From: an endosymbiont of Escarpia spicata
GTDB lineage: Bacteria > Pseudomonadota > Gammaproteobacteria > Chromatiales > Chromatiaceae
DNA length: 64,000 bases
Direction of reading: 5' to 3'
NCBI GenBank assembly: GCA_003349915.1
Contig: QFXE01000008.1
Coordinates: 295,229 to 359,228, forward strand
A program made the position numbers and the translations under genes. Of this stretch, positions 37,897 through 45,649 are shown in pieces. The notes under the pieces were generated by a model. It worked only from the letters and a program-made list of their open reading frames with translations. It did not search any database and was not told where the DNA came from. Within the stretch, counting starts at the first letter, position 1, and every line of letters begins with the position of its first letter.

Positions 37897-38398
37897 AGGG
37901 GAGGGCCATCAAAGCGGTTATGATCGTCTGCAGTCGAAAAAGAGTCTCAAAGAGATCCTTGAAGTGGCGACTGAGTTCGAACGCACCGCCCGGGATTTTT
38001 ATACCTCGCTGATCCCCAATGTGAGCAAGCGCATTCGCTATCTGGTGGAGGATCTGGCGGCTGAGGAGCAGATCCATTTTGACCTGTTCAACGAACTGGT
38101 GGCGAACCCGTTGATCGAGAATGAGATAGAGCATGCGGTTGCCGTGCCGGTGAGTGACAGCCGTTTTTCAGATTGTATTCAACTGCCGGAGCTGGGCAAC
38201 ACTCCGGATGATCAGGCTGTGCTGCAATATGCGTTAGGCCGAGAACAGGCGGCGATGGAGCAGTATACGGCCCTGGCGGATAGCACCGAACCCGGCCCTA
38301 TCCACGACCTGTTTATTTTTCTGGCGATGGAGGAGACCCTTCACAAACAGGCGCTGGAAAAGCTCTACTATGAAGTGGTTCACAGTGGTGGTGTTTGA
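37886..38398 (+). CDS. Ferritin-like/rubrerythrin-family protein
   Basis: A 170-residue helical protein starting at ATG 37886 (GGAG ten bases before), overlapping the previous gene by 11 bases. Four glutamate/histidine-bearing helices match the ferritin-like di-iron fold: EFERTARDFY, AAEEQIHFDLF, REQAAMEQYTAL and MEETLHKQALEKLYYE. No C-terminal rubredoxin domain is present, so it resembles a bare rubrerythrin four-helix protein. Peroxide or sulfur-compound handling next to the electron-transfer complex is plausible but unproven. Confidence 0.85.
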   Translation: MSHEGEGHQSGYDRLQSKKSLKEILEVATEFERTARDFYTSLIPNVSKRIRYLVEDLAAEEQIHFDLFNELVANPLIENEIEHAVAVPVSDSRFSDCIQLPELGNTPDDQAVLQYALGREQAAMEQYTALADSTEPGPIHDLFIFLAMEETLHKQALEKLYYEVVHSGGV

Positions 38399-38406
38399 AC
38401 AAACAT

Positions 38407-38469
38407 GGTGCGCATAGCGCACCCTACCTGCAGCTCTATGTGAAAAACGTAGGGTGTGCCGTGCGCACC
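38407..38469. repeat. Family A dispersed palindrome, copy 2 (paired)
   Basis: Arms GGTGCGCATAGCGCACCCTA (38407-) and GTAGGGTGTGCC (38449-38469) in opposite orientations, arranged head to head compared with the copy at 68-133. It lies between the convergent ferritin-like and NorF-like genes and could serve as a bidirectional terminator. Confidence 0.8.
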
Positions 38470-38501
38470 TGAATAAGCACTGGCCCCGAAAACTCAGTCC
38501 G

Positions 38502-38789
38502 TTATTGCAACGTCGTCATGCGAACAATAGCTTCCGGAAACAGATAAGCCAGCACAATCATCAGCGGAATGACATAGAAATAGAGTCTCATGGAAGCGCG
38601 TATATAGCGGTTGGCGTTGATGAGTTCCATGAAGTGATCAACGATCATGCGTCCCTTGTAGCCGATGGTTACTGCGACGATGATGATAACCGCCAGCCCC
38701 GTATCGGCGGCTTCCGCGATAAAGGCACTGAGCAGCGTCAGCAGCATGAGCTGTATCCAGATAGAGTCGATGCTTTTGTTGGTGAACAT
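38502..38789 (-). CDS. Small NorF/COX4-like membrane protein
   Basis: A 95-residue protein starting at ATG 38789 with a strong AGGAGG eight bases before it; the longer upstream frame only shadows the next gene. Three membrane segments (11-22, 28-43, 67-86) resemble the prokaryotic cytochrome oxidase subunit IV/NorF family (GYKGRMIVDHFMEL is the characteristic loop). It is 11 bases downstream of a NorE-like gene, the pair seen in norEF. No catalytic oxidase or NO-reductase subunit is within the window. Confidence 0.82.
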   Translation of the reverse strand: MFTNKSIDSIWIQLMLLTLLSAFIAEAADTGLAVIIIVAVTIGYKGRMIVDHFMELINANRYIRASMRLYFYVIPLMIVLAYLFPEAIVRMTTLQ

Positions 38790-38800
38790 GAACAGCCCTC

Positions 38801-39424
38801 CTAGCGCAAGACGTAGAGCAGTGGAAAGATGACGATCCAGGCAAGATCGATCATATGCCAGTAGACGGCGACCGCCTCCAGACCCCCATGACTCTGCGCC
38901 GTGAAACTGCCACGTTTCACACCGAAAATCGCCCATAATACCGCCGCGCTGCCCCAGCCGACATGCAGCATGTGGTTGAAGGTGGTGTAGTAGTAGACGG
39001 TGAAGAAGGTGTTGGTATCTTTCGAGATACCCATGGTTTCGTTCCAGTGGTACTCCCAGGTCTTTACCAGCAGATAGGCGCCCCCGGCGATGATCGCCAG
39101 CCACAGCCAACGGACACAGGCGGTTGTGTCATCCCGCCTGATGGCCTGCATCGATTTTGCGACGCAATAGCTGCTGGTGAGCAGGACAAGCGTATTGAGT
39201 ACGCCCGCCAGTGTATTGAGTTTTGTGGGACCTTCATTGAACAGTTCCGGATAGTGTGACTTGGCGATGAAGTAGATGATGAACATCATCGCAAATTCTG
39301 TCATCTCCGAAAAAATGCCGACCCAGATAGGCCAGCCTCCCGGCACGTGGGTTAACGCGGGTAGCGTCTTGGGACCGGAATCGCGGCCAAGCTGATCACT
39401 ATCGGCGGTTATTGCTGCGTCCAT
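38801..39424 (-). CDS. NorE-like heme-copper oxidase subunit III family protein
   Basis: A 207-residue protein with five membrane segments: WPIWVGIFSEMTEFAMMFIIYF (33-54), NTLVLLTSSYCVAKS, WLWLAIIAGGAYLLVKTWEY, HMLHVGWGSAAVLWAIF and WHMIDLAWIVIFPLLYVLR. The EMTEFAMMF and YWHMIDLAWIVIFPLLY signatures are those of subunit III/NorE proteins. NorE is accessory to nitric oxide reductase in denitrifiers. It is transcribed away from the isochorismatase-family gene. Confidence 0.88.
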   Translation of the reverse strand: MDAAITADSDQLGRDSGPKTLPALTHVPGGWPIWVGIFSEMTEFAMMFIIYFIAKSHYPELFNEGPTKLNTLAGVLNTLVLLTSSYCVAKSMQAIRRDDTTACVRWLWLAIIAGGAYLLVKTWEYHWNETMGISKDTNTFFTVYYYTTFNHMLHVGWGSAAVLWAIFGVKRGSFTAQSHGGLEAVAVYWHMIDLAWIVIFPLLYVLR

Positions 39425-39484
39425 CGTTTTTATTGAGCATTAAAGATAAGACCTGTTATCTTGCAGTAATCGATGTTGCCTGCC

Positions 39485-39498
39485 TTGATTAAGCACAA
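39485..39498. promoter_or_regulatory. Possible FNR/DNR-type site
   Basis: TTGAT-TAAG-CACAA resembles the FNR/DNR consensus TTGAT-N4-ATCAA (perfect left half, three of five in the right half). It lies in the 100-base divergent gap between the NorE-like gene and the isochorismatase-family gene. Control of norEF-like genes by FNR/DNR regulators is known elsewhere; here it is only suggestive. Confidence 0.3.
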
Positions 39499-39531
39499 TT
39501 GATGCTAGGGGCCGGGCCGTAGGAGATGCCG

Positions 39532-40203
39532 ATGAACTGGAAAACCGCCTACCGTTCCTTCTACTACGATGGCGCGCCGGAGCCGCCGGATTTGTCTCTT
39601 CCCGCAGCCGAAACCGCATTGCTGAGTATCGATGTTCAGAATGCCTACCTGACGCCGTCAGATGACCCGAAGGAGAAACGTCGCTGGGCGCCCTTCTCCA
39701 AGCGTATGCATGAGATCGTTATCCCAGCGACAGCCAATTTGCAAAACCGTTTTCGGCAACATGGAATAGACGTGCTCCATGCCCGCATCGCCTGTCTGCT
39801 GGAGGATGGGCGGGATCGTTCCCTAAGCCAGAAAAAACCGGGCTGGAACTACCTGATGATGCCGAAGGAGAGGGACGACTCCCAGATTGTTCCCGAGCTG
39901 GCGCCGCATGAAGGAGAGATTGTCGTCACCAAAACCACTGACAGTGCTCTTACCGGGACAAACCTGCGTCTGGTGCTGCAAAACATGGGGATCAGAAATG
40001 TAGTGCTTACCGGGATCTTTACCGATCAGTGTATCTCTTCAACAGTGCGCAGTCTGGCGGATGAGAGCTTCAACGTGATTCTGGTTGAGGACTGTTGCGC
40101 AGCTGGGACAGATGAACTCCACAGGCATGAGTTGGAGATTCTCAACATGATCTACTGCCATGTTATCACCAGCCAGGAGTTGATCGATCTCATGGGGATA
40201 TAG
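39532..40203 (+). CDS. Isochorismatase-family cysteine hydrolase
   Basis: About 223 residues from the ATG at 39532, which lies six bases after AGGAG; an ATG at 39526 abuts that site and is less likely. The catalytic triad of the superfamily is visible: Asp in LLSIDVQNAYL, Lys in VVTKTTDSAL and Cys in GIFTDQCISSTVRSL, preceded by the usual cis-peptide segment. The substrate cannot be named; members act on isochorismate, nicotinamide, biuret, carbamates and peroxyureidoacrylate. Single gene, divergent from the NorE-like gene. Confidence 0.88.
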   Translation: MNWKTAYRSFYYDGAPEPPDLSLPAAETALLSIDVQNAYLTPSDDPKEKRRWAPFSKRMHEIVIPATANLQNRFRQHGIDVLHARIACLLEDGRDRSLSQKKPGWNYLMMPKERDDSQIVPELAPHEGEIVVTKTTDSALTGTNLRLVLQNMGIRNVVLTGIFTDQCISSTVRSLADESFNVILVEDCCAAGTDELHRHELEILNMIYCHVITSQELIDLMGI

Positions 40204-40413
40204 GCCGTTAGGTCAGCGTTCTACCTCTTTTTTATTGAGTGTTTTCAAGGGGATCACTGCTTGGATCTTTTTTTGGGTTTTGAATGCGCTGTACCGTTTC
40301 AGGGAGGTGACTGTTGCCTTGTACAGCTCTTGCTCGCTGCCTATACTCGGGAGAACAATCTTCCTGACTGAGCTATATGGCAGAGGTGTATATCGCCTTA
40401 AAGGATTACCAAA

Positions 40414-41298
40414 TTGGAAGACGCCCACCAACAAATCGAGAAACTGATCGCTGCCGACAAGGTCGAGGCGGCATTGAGTGAGTTTCGGGACGCGTTGGCT
40501 GGCTCGGATGCAGAGGTCGAGCAGGAGCTGATCCAGCACCAGGCGGCGCTCGCCAAGGTGACAAAGGAGCGGCGGCGGGGTTTGATCGATGTTTCCAGGG
40601 AAGAGCAAACCCGCAACCGGGTGCGTTATGCGTTACTCGACTTGCTTGGTGAATGGTTCGCAGGGGAGCAGTCCGAGCCATTACCTCCGGCAGGTTTGGC
40701 TGCGCACCGGACTTCGGCATCCGTCCCCACGGTGTTCATCTCCTACAGTCACGCGGACTTGGGTGTGGCAGGCAGGATCAGCGCCGCACTGGAGTCCGAG
40801 GGTATCCCGGTGTGTATCGACAGCAAGAACATCCGGCCGGGAGAGGATGTCGAGGCCTTTATTCTTCGGGTGGTGGCCGAAAGCGATGTGGTGTTGTCCA
40901 TCGTCTCCGGCGATAGCCTGCTCTCTCCCTGGGTCGGTATGGAGAGTGTCCTCAGCCTCTACGGCGAGGCATTGAATGGGGGGCATAAGCTTATCGCAGG
41001 CTATCTTGATGAGACCTTTCTGGATATCGGCTTTAGGGTGACCGCCACTGAGCAGATCGACGCCAAGATTGGTGAGATCGACGCCCTTTTTCCTGTCTAC
41101 ATCGAGAAGCACCTCGACACCAGTGACCTTAACCGGCAAAAGACCCGACTGTTCGAGCTCAGGAACAATCTTGGAAAGGTTCTTGAGCGGCTGCGTAACT
41201 CGCTGGTTCTCGATCTTCGGGAGCCAATGTGGGCTGAAAACCTGCCACGGCTTCTCGCCGCCATCAAAGCCAGTGAACAACGTGAAGAGAGCGTCTGA
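40414..41298 (+). CDS. TIR-domain protein with N-terminal EAD11-like adaptor
   Basis: A 294-residue protein starting at TTG 40414 (AAGGA eight bases before). Residues 1-85 are helical and match the effector-associated-domain 11 pattern (LIAADKVEAALSEF, then a basic KERRRGLIDVSREEQTRNRVRYALLDLL tail). Residues 105-260 form a TIR domain: VFISYSHADLGVAGRIAAALE-like start, IDSKNIRPGED, and the NADase-type S-x-W-x-x-x-E motif SPWVGMES with Glu177. Known: bacterial TIR proteins with this glutamate cleave NAD+ during immunity; EADs recruit partners through like-with-like contacts. It heads a four-gene block with another EAD-like protein. Confidence 0.88.
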   Translation: MEDAHQQIEKLIAADKVEAALSEFRDALAGSDAEVEQELIQHQAALAKVTKERRRGLIDVSREEQTRNRVRYALLDLLGEWFAGEQSEPLPPAGLAAHRTSASVPTVFISYSHADLGVAGRISAALESEGIPVCIDSKNIRPGEDVEAFILRVVAESDVVLSIVSGDSLLSPWVGMESVLSLYGEALNGGHKLIAGYLDETFLDIGFRVTATEQIDAKIGEIDALFPVYIEKHLDTSDLNRQKTRLFELRNNLGKVLERLRNSLVLDLREPMWAENLPRLLAAIKASEQREESV

Positions 41299-41299
41299 G

Positions 41300-41422
41300 A
41301 TGTTCCAACCCGTTATGCCAAAACAGAGGATGGGAAAGGTCGCCAGTAGGGGCATCCCGCCGGTGGATCCGCACCTTCAGTTGCGCATACCGGATCTGAC
41401 AGACACAGAGCAGGAACACTGA
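41300..41422 (+). CDS. Possible 40-residue small ORF in the TIR operon
   Basis: ATG 41300 to stop 41422, starting two bases after the TIR stop. The peptide is basic and proline-rich at first (VMPKQRMGKVASRGIPPVDP) and acidic at the end. It has no recognisable family and only a weak ribosome site. It fills the otherwise unexplained 140-base gap before the next gene; chance is a serious alternative. Confidence 0.25.
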   Translation: MFQPVMPKQRMGKVASRGIPPVDPHLQLRIPDLTDTEQEH

Positions 41423-41438
41423 GTTACGCATCCTGGAC

Positions 41439-41717
41439 ATGGCTTCGACAAACGACCTATCTCAACGGCACCAGCAGATCCAACTGTTGTTCGCCGACGA
41501 CAACATCAGCGAGGCGATCAAGCGGCTGATGGACTTTGTGCGCGATTTCTCCCGCGACAACGCGGACGACCTCAATGAAGTGATCGTTATTAGTGCCAGC
41601 TATAACCGGCTAAACAAGGCTGAGCGGCGTGGGACGACCGGCTTCGACGAGATCGAACTGCGTCGCAACAAGCTGCTCTATCAGGCGCTTGCACTCATGG
41701 ACGGCGTCATCGCATGA
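41439..41717 (+). CDS. Stand-alone EAD11-like adaptor protein
   Basis: A 92-residue all-helical protein whose pattern parallels the N-terminus of the TIR protein: IQLLFADDNISEAIKRLMDFV, then a Tyr-Asn-Arg-Leu motif (SYNRLNKAERRG) and FDEIELRRNKLLYQALALM. This is the EAD11-like arrangement of an amphipathic helix pair followed by a basic turn. As a free adaptor it could bridge the TIR effector and the ABC ATPase. It overlaps the ATPase gene by four bases. Confidence 0.75.
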   Translation: MASTNDLSQRHQQIQLLFADDNISEAIKRLMDFVRDFSRDNADDLNEVIVISASYNRLNKAERRGTTGFDEIELRRNKLLYQALALMDGVIA

Positions 41718-42970
41718 GCAATAACGATATGAACCAGGAGATCGAGCAGGTTGCCGCGGAACTCTGCTTGGGTATTGAGGCGGACCCGAAGGAGGGCAGC
41801 ACCTTACTGATGGGGTTCGCTAACACATACGCGCTCGATAGCAGGCTGCGTCACTCCGCGCTGATCCTCCGGCTGAATTACACCAAGGCCCCCGGCGACG
41901 AGCAGCGTAGGCGGGTGCTCGACGAGATGCTGGACCTTGTCGGCGACATCGTCGAGGACTTCAGGAATGGTACCGGAGCAGAGCCGCTGGAGCGGGCCAT
42001 CGAGCAGGCCGAGCAGCGATACCAGGATATGGCTCCCCAGCGGGACGTGGTGTTTGGCAGCGAGAACCTGGGTAAGACCTACCCCAAGTCCGGGTTCCGG
42101 CTGCGTGGTGTCGAGCTGAAGCTTCGGCTTGGAGAGATCACCGGGGTGGTGGGGGAGAACGGCAACGGCAAGACTACCCTGTTTCGTCTGGTCGCCGGGG
42201 ATCTGCTCCACGACCAGGGCAGTATGGCCTTCCCGCTGTTGAAGCAGGAGAGTAACACGAAAAAAGGCATCGACTGGGTCAAGGTCAAGGAGGAAATTGC
42301 CTACGTGCCTCAGGAGCTCCCCAAGGTATATGGCACCCTGGAGGAAAATCTCCAGTACGAGGCGGCCATCCACGGGATTCTCGGTGAAGACAACCTGCGT
42401 GAGGTGGGTTTCATCGTCGAACGCCTGGGTCTGGGGGAGCACCTGGAGAAGTGCTGGTCCGAACTCTCCGGTGGTTTTAAATTGCGTTTCGCCCTTGCCC
42501 GTGCCCTGGTATGGCGGCCCAGGCTGCTGATCGTCGATGAGCCGCTGGCCAACCTCGATTTCAAGGCCCAACAGGTGGTGCTCAAGGACCTGCGCAACTT
42601 GGCCGACGGGCTGCGATACCCGATGTCGGTGCTGATCTCCTCCCAGCACCTGCACGAGGTCGAGGCCATTGCCGACCGCATCCTGTTCCTGGAGCGGGGA
42701 CGGGTGAAATTCAATGGACTGGTCGAACAGATGGGGGAGCAACGGCGTTTCAATACCTACGAGCTGGGCACGGACTGTGAAGAGCAGGAGCTGCGCGGCT
42801 ACCTGCGCAAATTGAAACTGCATCAGATCCAGCACAGTGGTGTCGCCTACGTCATCACCGTACCGCTGGAGGTAACCCATCGCGAGCTGTTGCAGCTATT
42901 GTTGAGCGAGGGAGTGGAAGTGGAGTATTTCCGCGATATCAGCCGTTCCATCAAGCAGTTGTTCCATTAG
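41714..42970 (+). CDS. ABC ATPase with helical N-terminal (EAD-like) extension
   Basis: A 418-residue ATPase. Residues 1-105 are helical with LRHSALILRLNYTKAPGDEQR resembling the EAD pattern of the two preceding genes, an unusual addition. The nucleotide-binding domain has Walker A GENGNGKT (147-154), signature LSGGFKLRFALARAL, Walker B RLLIVDEPLANLD and the switch histidine in SSQHLHEVE. Residues after about 345 form a regulatory-looking C-terminal domain. The likely partner is the membrane protein that follows seven bases later. The class is CcmA/ABC-2-like rather than solute importers. Confidence 0.85.
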   Translation: MSNNDMNQEIEQVAAELCLGIEADPKEGSTLLMGFANTYALDSRLRHSALILRLNYTKAPGDEQRRRVLDEMLDLVGDIVEDFRNGTGAEPLERAIEQAEQRYQDMAPQRDVVFGSENLGKTYPKSGFRLRGVELKLRLGEITGVVGENGNGKTTLFRLVAGDLLHDQGSMAFPLLKQESNTKKGIDWVKVKEEIAYVPQELPKVYGTLEENLQYEAAIHGILGEDNLREVGFIVERLGLGEHLEKCWSELSGGFKLRFALARALVWRPRLLIVDEPLANLDFKAQQVVLKDLRNLADGLRYPMSVLISSQHLHEVEAIADRILFLERGRVKFNGLVEQMGEQRRFNTYELGTDCEEQELRGYLRKLKLHQIQHSGVAYVITVPLEVTHRELLQLLLSEGVEVEYFRDISRSIKQLFH

Positions 42971-42976
42971 CAGGTC

Positions 42977-44752
42977 ATGGCCGCGGCACAGAACGGTATC
43001 GATCCCAAGCCACGGAGCAAAGGCCTTAATCGCCTGTTGCAGCCATTGCTCCGATGGGTGATCCCCTCTTTCCTGCGCAGTCTGGACCGTCGGTTGCTGT
43101 TGCATCGCCCGCTTATCTGGCGTACCCGGGTGCACTACTTCGTTTGGTTCTCCCTGATTCTGGCCAATCCGGTGCTCTATGTGCTGGGGTGGCTCTATCC
43201 CGTCAGTCGCACCTCAGTACCTACCATCGTGGAGTTTGGAAGCCTGATGGGCTGGTTTCAGATCATGGGCTGGCTGGTCCTGGCCCTGTGGGTGTTTCAG
43301 CAGTTTCGTTCACCTCTGGGGGAGTTTGGTTGGCGCAAGACTCTGTTGACCGCAGTCCTCTATATGGCCTACTTTTTTATGGTACAGCTCAATCCGCTCT
43401 CCTTCGCACTGCCTGTGGTGCAGCGGATCGCCGATGTGACATCCGATGGAGAGTTTGCTCAGGAGTATGCTTTTCATGAGCGATACGGGTTCTGGTGCTG
43501 TCATTCTGAGCTTGATAGAGAGGTGGTCCAGAGCAACGAACAGGAGATTCGCAGTGCCCTCAGGCGCTACGGAATCGACGAAGCGTTTCGCTTCTCTTAC
43601 GGAGTCGAAGCTTGTGGTTACGATAGAGGCTGTCTGCTGCAGGTTGGGGACTACAATGATGAGGTGCCCCCTCTGTCTCTGGGCGATGTGTTAAAGAGCA
43701 TTTATGCGGCAAAGGCGTTCAGAGGGGGAAGCGGTGACTATTTTGAACGGACTCTTGCGTCTATTCCCTTTTATATTCTTCTCAGCTTCTTCGTTGCCGG
43801 GATGCTCACTTTGTCCGTTCTTCCTCTGAGCATTCGAAATCGGCGGCTGGGAATGAGCGAGAGGCGCTTTGGGTTGCCCCGTCTTCGCTTGCCATACCCC
43901 CGGCTCATTGGGCGCGTGGACCGCTATCTGCGGATCCACAAACCCCTGGTATGGTCTGCCGGGCTGCACTCATTCCTTTTGCTGTTTTTGCTCTATGGAA
44001 TCCTGATGCTGGGAATCGTATTTGGGGCTGCATATTTTGTAACCAGGGGAGAGGATATTGGAGACTTGATGAACAAGGCTTCCGATAGTGGGGTTTTTGG
44101 CGTCCTCGGTATAATTGCCGCGTTCACCATTCTGCCCGCTATTTGGGCCATCTGGCAGTCGAGGATGCCAATCAAGGCCACCACCATCCTGGCCAATCAG
44201 GCAGTGCTGCTGCTCTATTTCACAGCTGTACTCTGCCCTCAGCTAGTACTCTTTCTGATGATGTACGCGACGGGCCATCTTCCGACAGGCGGTAATTTCA
44301 ATAATGATATCATTTTGGTCATGGCTGTTGCTTCCTTGTATGTGGTGGGATTGGCATTCTTGGGCAAATATTTGGACGCTCGTCGAGTGATTGTGGCTCT
44401 TGTTTTGGGGCTCCTGGTGTGGGGACTCCAGCCTCTGTTTCTCGTCCTTGATGTCCAGGGAAAAGAAATAGCTATTGTTGGATTAGGCGTGGGTTTTTTT
44501 CTGGTATTCACCATCTGGGTCACAACCCGACTAAGCAAGAAATCGTTCACTCCGCCTCTGCTTTCCGGGGTCTATATCATGTACTTTCCGATCGGCTTTT
44601 TGTTCGTTGCGATGGCTCTCGATGAATTTCTGGATATGACAACCAATGAGGCAGGAGGGTGGGTCTTTGTGGTGGCGATTCCATTGTATCTTGTTGCCAT
44701 TATTCCCGCACTGAAGGTCTTAGTCAGGTATCGCTATTGGCCTAAGCCGTAG
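42977..44752 (+). CDS. Large membrane protein with internal duplication, partner of the ABC ATPase
   Basis: A 591-residue membrane protein with roughly eleven to thirteen membrane segments. Two related halves are visible: about residues 28-75 (FLRSLDRRLLLHRPLIWRTR, then VHYFVWFSLIL) and about 310-358 (LIGRVDRYLRIHKPLVWSAG, then LHSFLLLFLLYG). The loop at 155-255 carries several cysteines (FWCCHSE, EACGYDRGCLL). I recognise no named family; it does not show the ABC-2 permease signature. Its position right after the ATPase makes it the presumed membrane component of this TIR-linked system. Confidence 0.8.
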   Translation: MAAAQNGIDPKPRSKGLNRLLQPLLRWVIPSFLRSLDRRLLLHRPLIWRTRVHYFVWFSLILANPVLYVLGWLYPVSRTSVPTIVEFGSLMGWFQIMGWLVLALWVFQQFRSPLGEFGWRKTLLTAVLYMAYFFMVQLNPLSFALPVVQRIADVTSDGEFAQEYAFHERYGFWCCHSELDREVVQSNEQEIRSALRRYGIDEAFRFSYGVEACGYDRGCLLQVGDYNDEVPPLSLGDVLKSIYAAKAFRGGSGDYFERTLASIPFYILLSFFVAGMLTLSVLPLSIRNRRLGMSERRFGLPRLRLPYPRLIGRVDRYLRIHKPLVWSAGLHSFLLLFLLYGILMLGIVFGAAYFVTRGEDIGDLMNKASDSGVFGVLGIIAAFTILPAIWAIWQSRMPIKATTILANQAVLLLYFTAVLCPQLVLFLMMYATGHLPTGGNFNNDIILVMAVASLYVVGLAFLGKYLDARRVIVALVLGLLVWGLQPLFLVLDVQGKEIAIVGLGVGFFLVFTIWVTTRLSKKSFTPPLLSGVYIMYFPIGFLFVAMALDEFLDMTTNEAGGWVFVVAIPLYLVAIIPALKVLVRYRYWPKP

Positions 44753-44971
44753 TTCGGGAAAAACCCAATATAGCGGTAGTTTTCATTTCTGATAGAGAAT
44801 ACAAAGGCCATGGGAACTCCGAGAGGATTTTCGTGGACGAGATTAAAGGTCTAACCCGATTGTCGATTCGATCCCGCCATTCGCAACGGTGCTCTTTTGG
44901 TTGAGTCTTGCGAAACGTGCGGGGTATGATCACATCAGAGCATTGTCTCTGAAACGGATTCACACAAAATC

Positions 44972-45637
44972 ATGCGCGCCATCGTCGTTAGACACTACAA
45001 GACCCTCATCAATGAGTCAGGCCTGATCATGGGTTGGGGCGATGCGCCGCGGGTCAAAGGCTGGAAGGCGGATTTGACCTATGTGGATGCGATTCTTAAC
45101 GAGCACAACATTCAGTTCTCTGCTGTTTATACCAGCTATCTGGAACGGGCCCGTCAGACGGGGATGTTCTACGCGCGGAAGCGGGGGATACCTCTGGTCC
45201 ACGATACACTGGCGCTGAACGAGATCAACTACGGTACGTTGTACCGCAAAAGCAAGTCTTGGGTGGAAAAAAACTTTCCCGAGCACAAGAAGAATCCTGA
45301 TTTCGTCTATCCTCTCGGCGAGAGTTTCAGTCAGATGCAGGCACGCAGCGTGAATTTTTTCGAGTCACTAACCGCCAAGCACCAGGATGAGACTATCCTG
45401 GTCGTGGTTCACGCCGGCGTGATCAGGGGATTTGTCAGCCACTTTCTCGGATTGCCCTACGCGGAGAACCTCAAGCGCAAGATCACCCATCGCTATATCG
45501 GTGATTTCATGTTTGAAGGGGATCAGTGTGTCTGTTACGACGAACTCGGTAAACCGTCGGGGTTTGTGCGTGACGGCGCTATCTCTATCCCCCTGGAAAA
45601 GCTGGATCGGCCCAGACCGGGCCTTGGTTCTTTTTGA
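44972..45637 (+). CDS. Histidine phosphatase superfamily protein
   Basis: A 221-residue phosphoglycerate-mutase-fold protein. The phosphoacceptor histidine is in VVRHYKT (RHY rather than the usual RHG). The second arginine is in YTSYLERARQTG, the acid in LNEINYG and the second histidine in VVVHAGVIRGF. The substrate cannot be predicted. It starts a second operon-like group with a P-loop kinase, 12 bases from the next gene, and lies 219 bases after the TIR/ABC block; a weak ribosome site precedes it. Confidence 0.85.
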   Translation: MRAIVVRHYKTLINESGLIMGWGDAPRVKGWKADLTYVDAILNEHNIQFSAVYTSYLERARQTGMFYARKRGIPLVHDTLALNEINYGTLYRKSKSWVEKNFPEHKKNPDFVYPLGESFSQMQARSVNFFESLTAKHQDETILVVVHAGVIRGFVSHFLGLPYAENLKRKITHRYIGDFMFEGDQCVCYDELGKPSGFVRDGAISIPLEKLDRPRPGLGSF

Positions 45638-45649
45638 CGGCAGGAGCAG

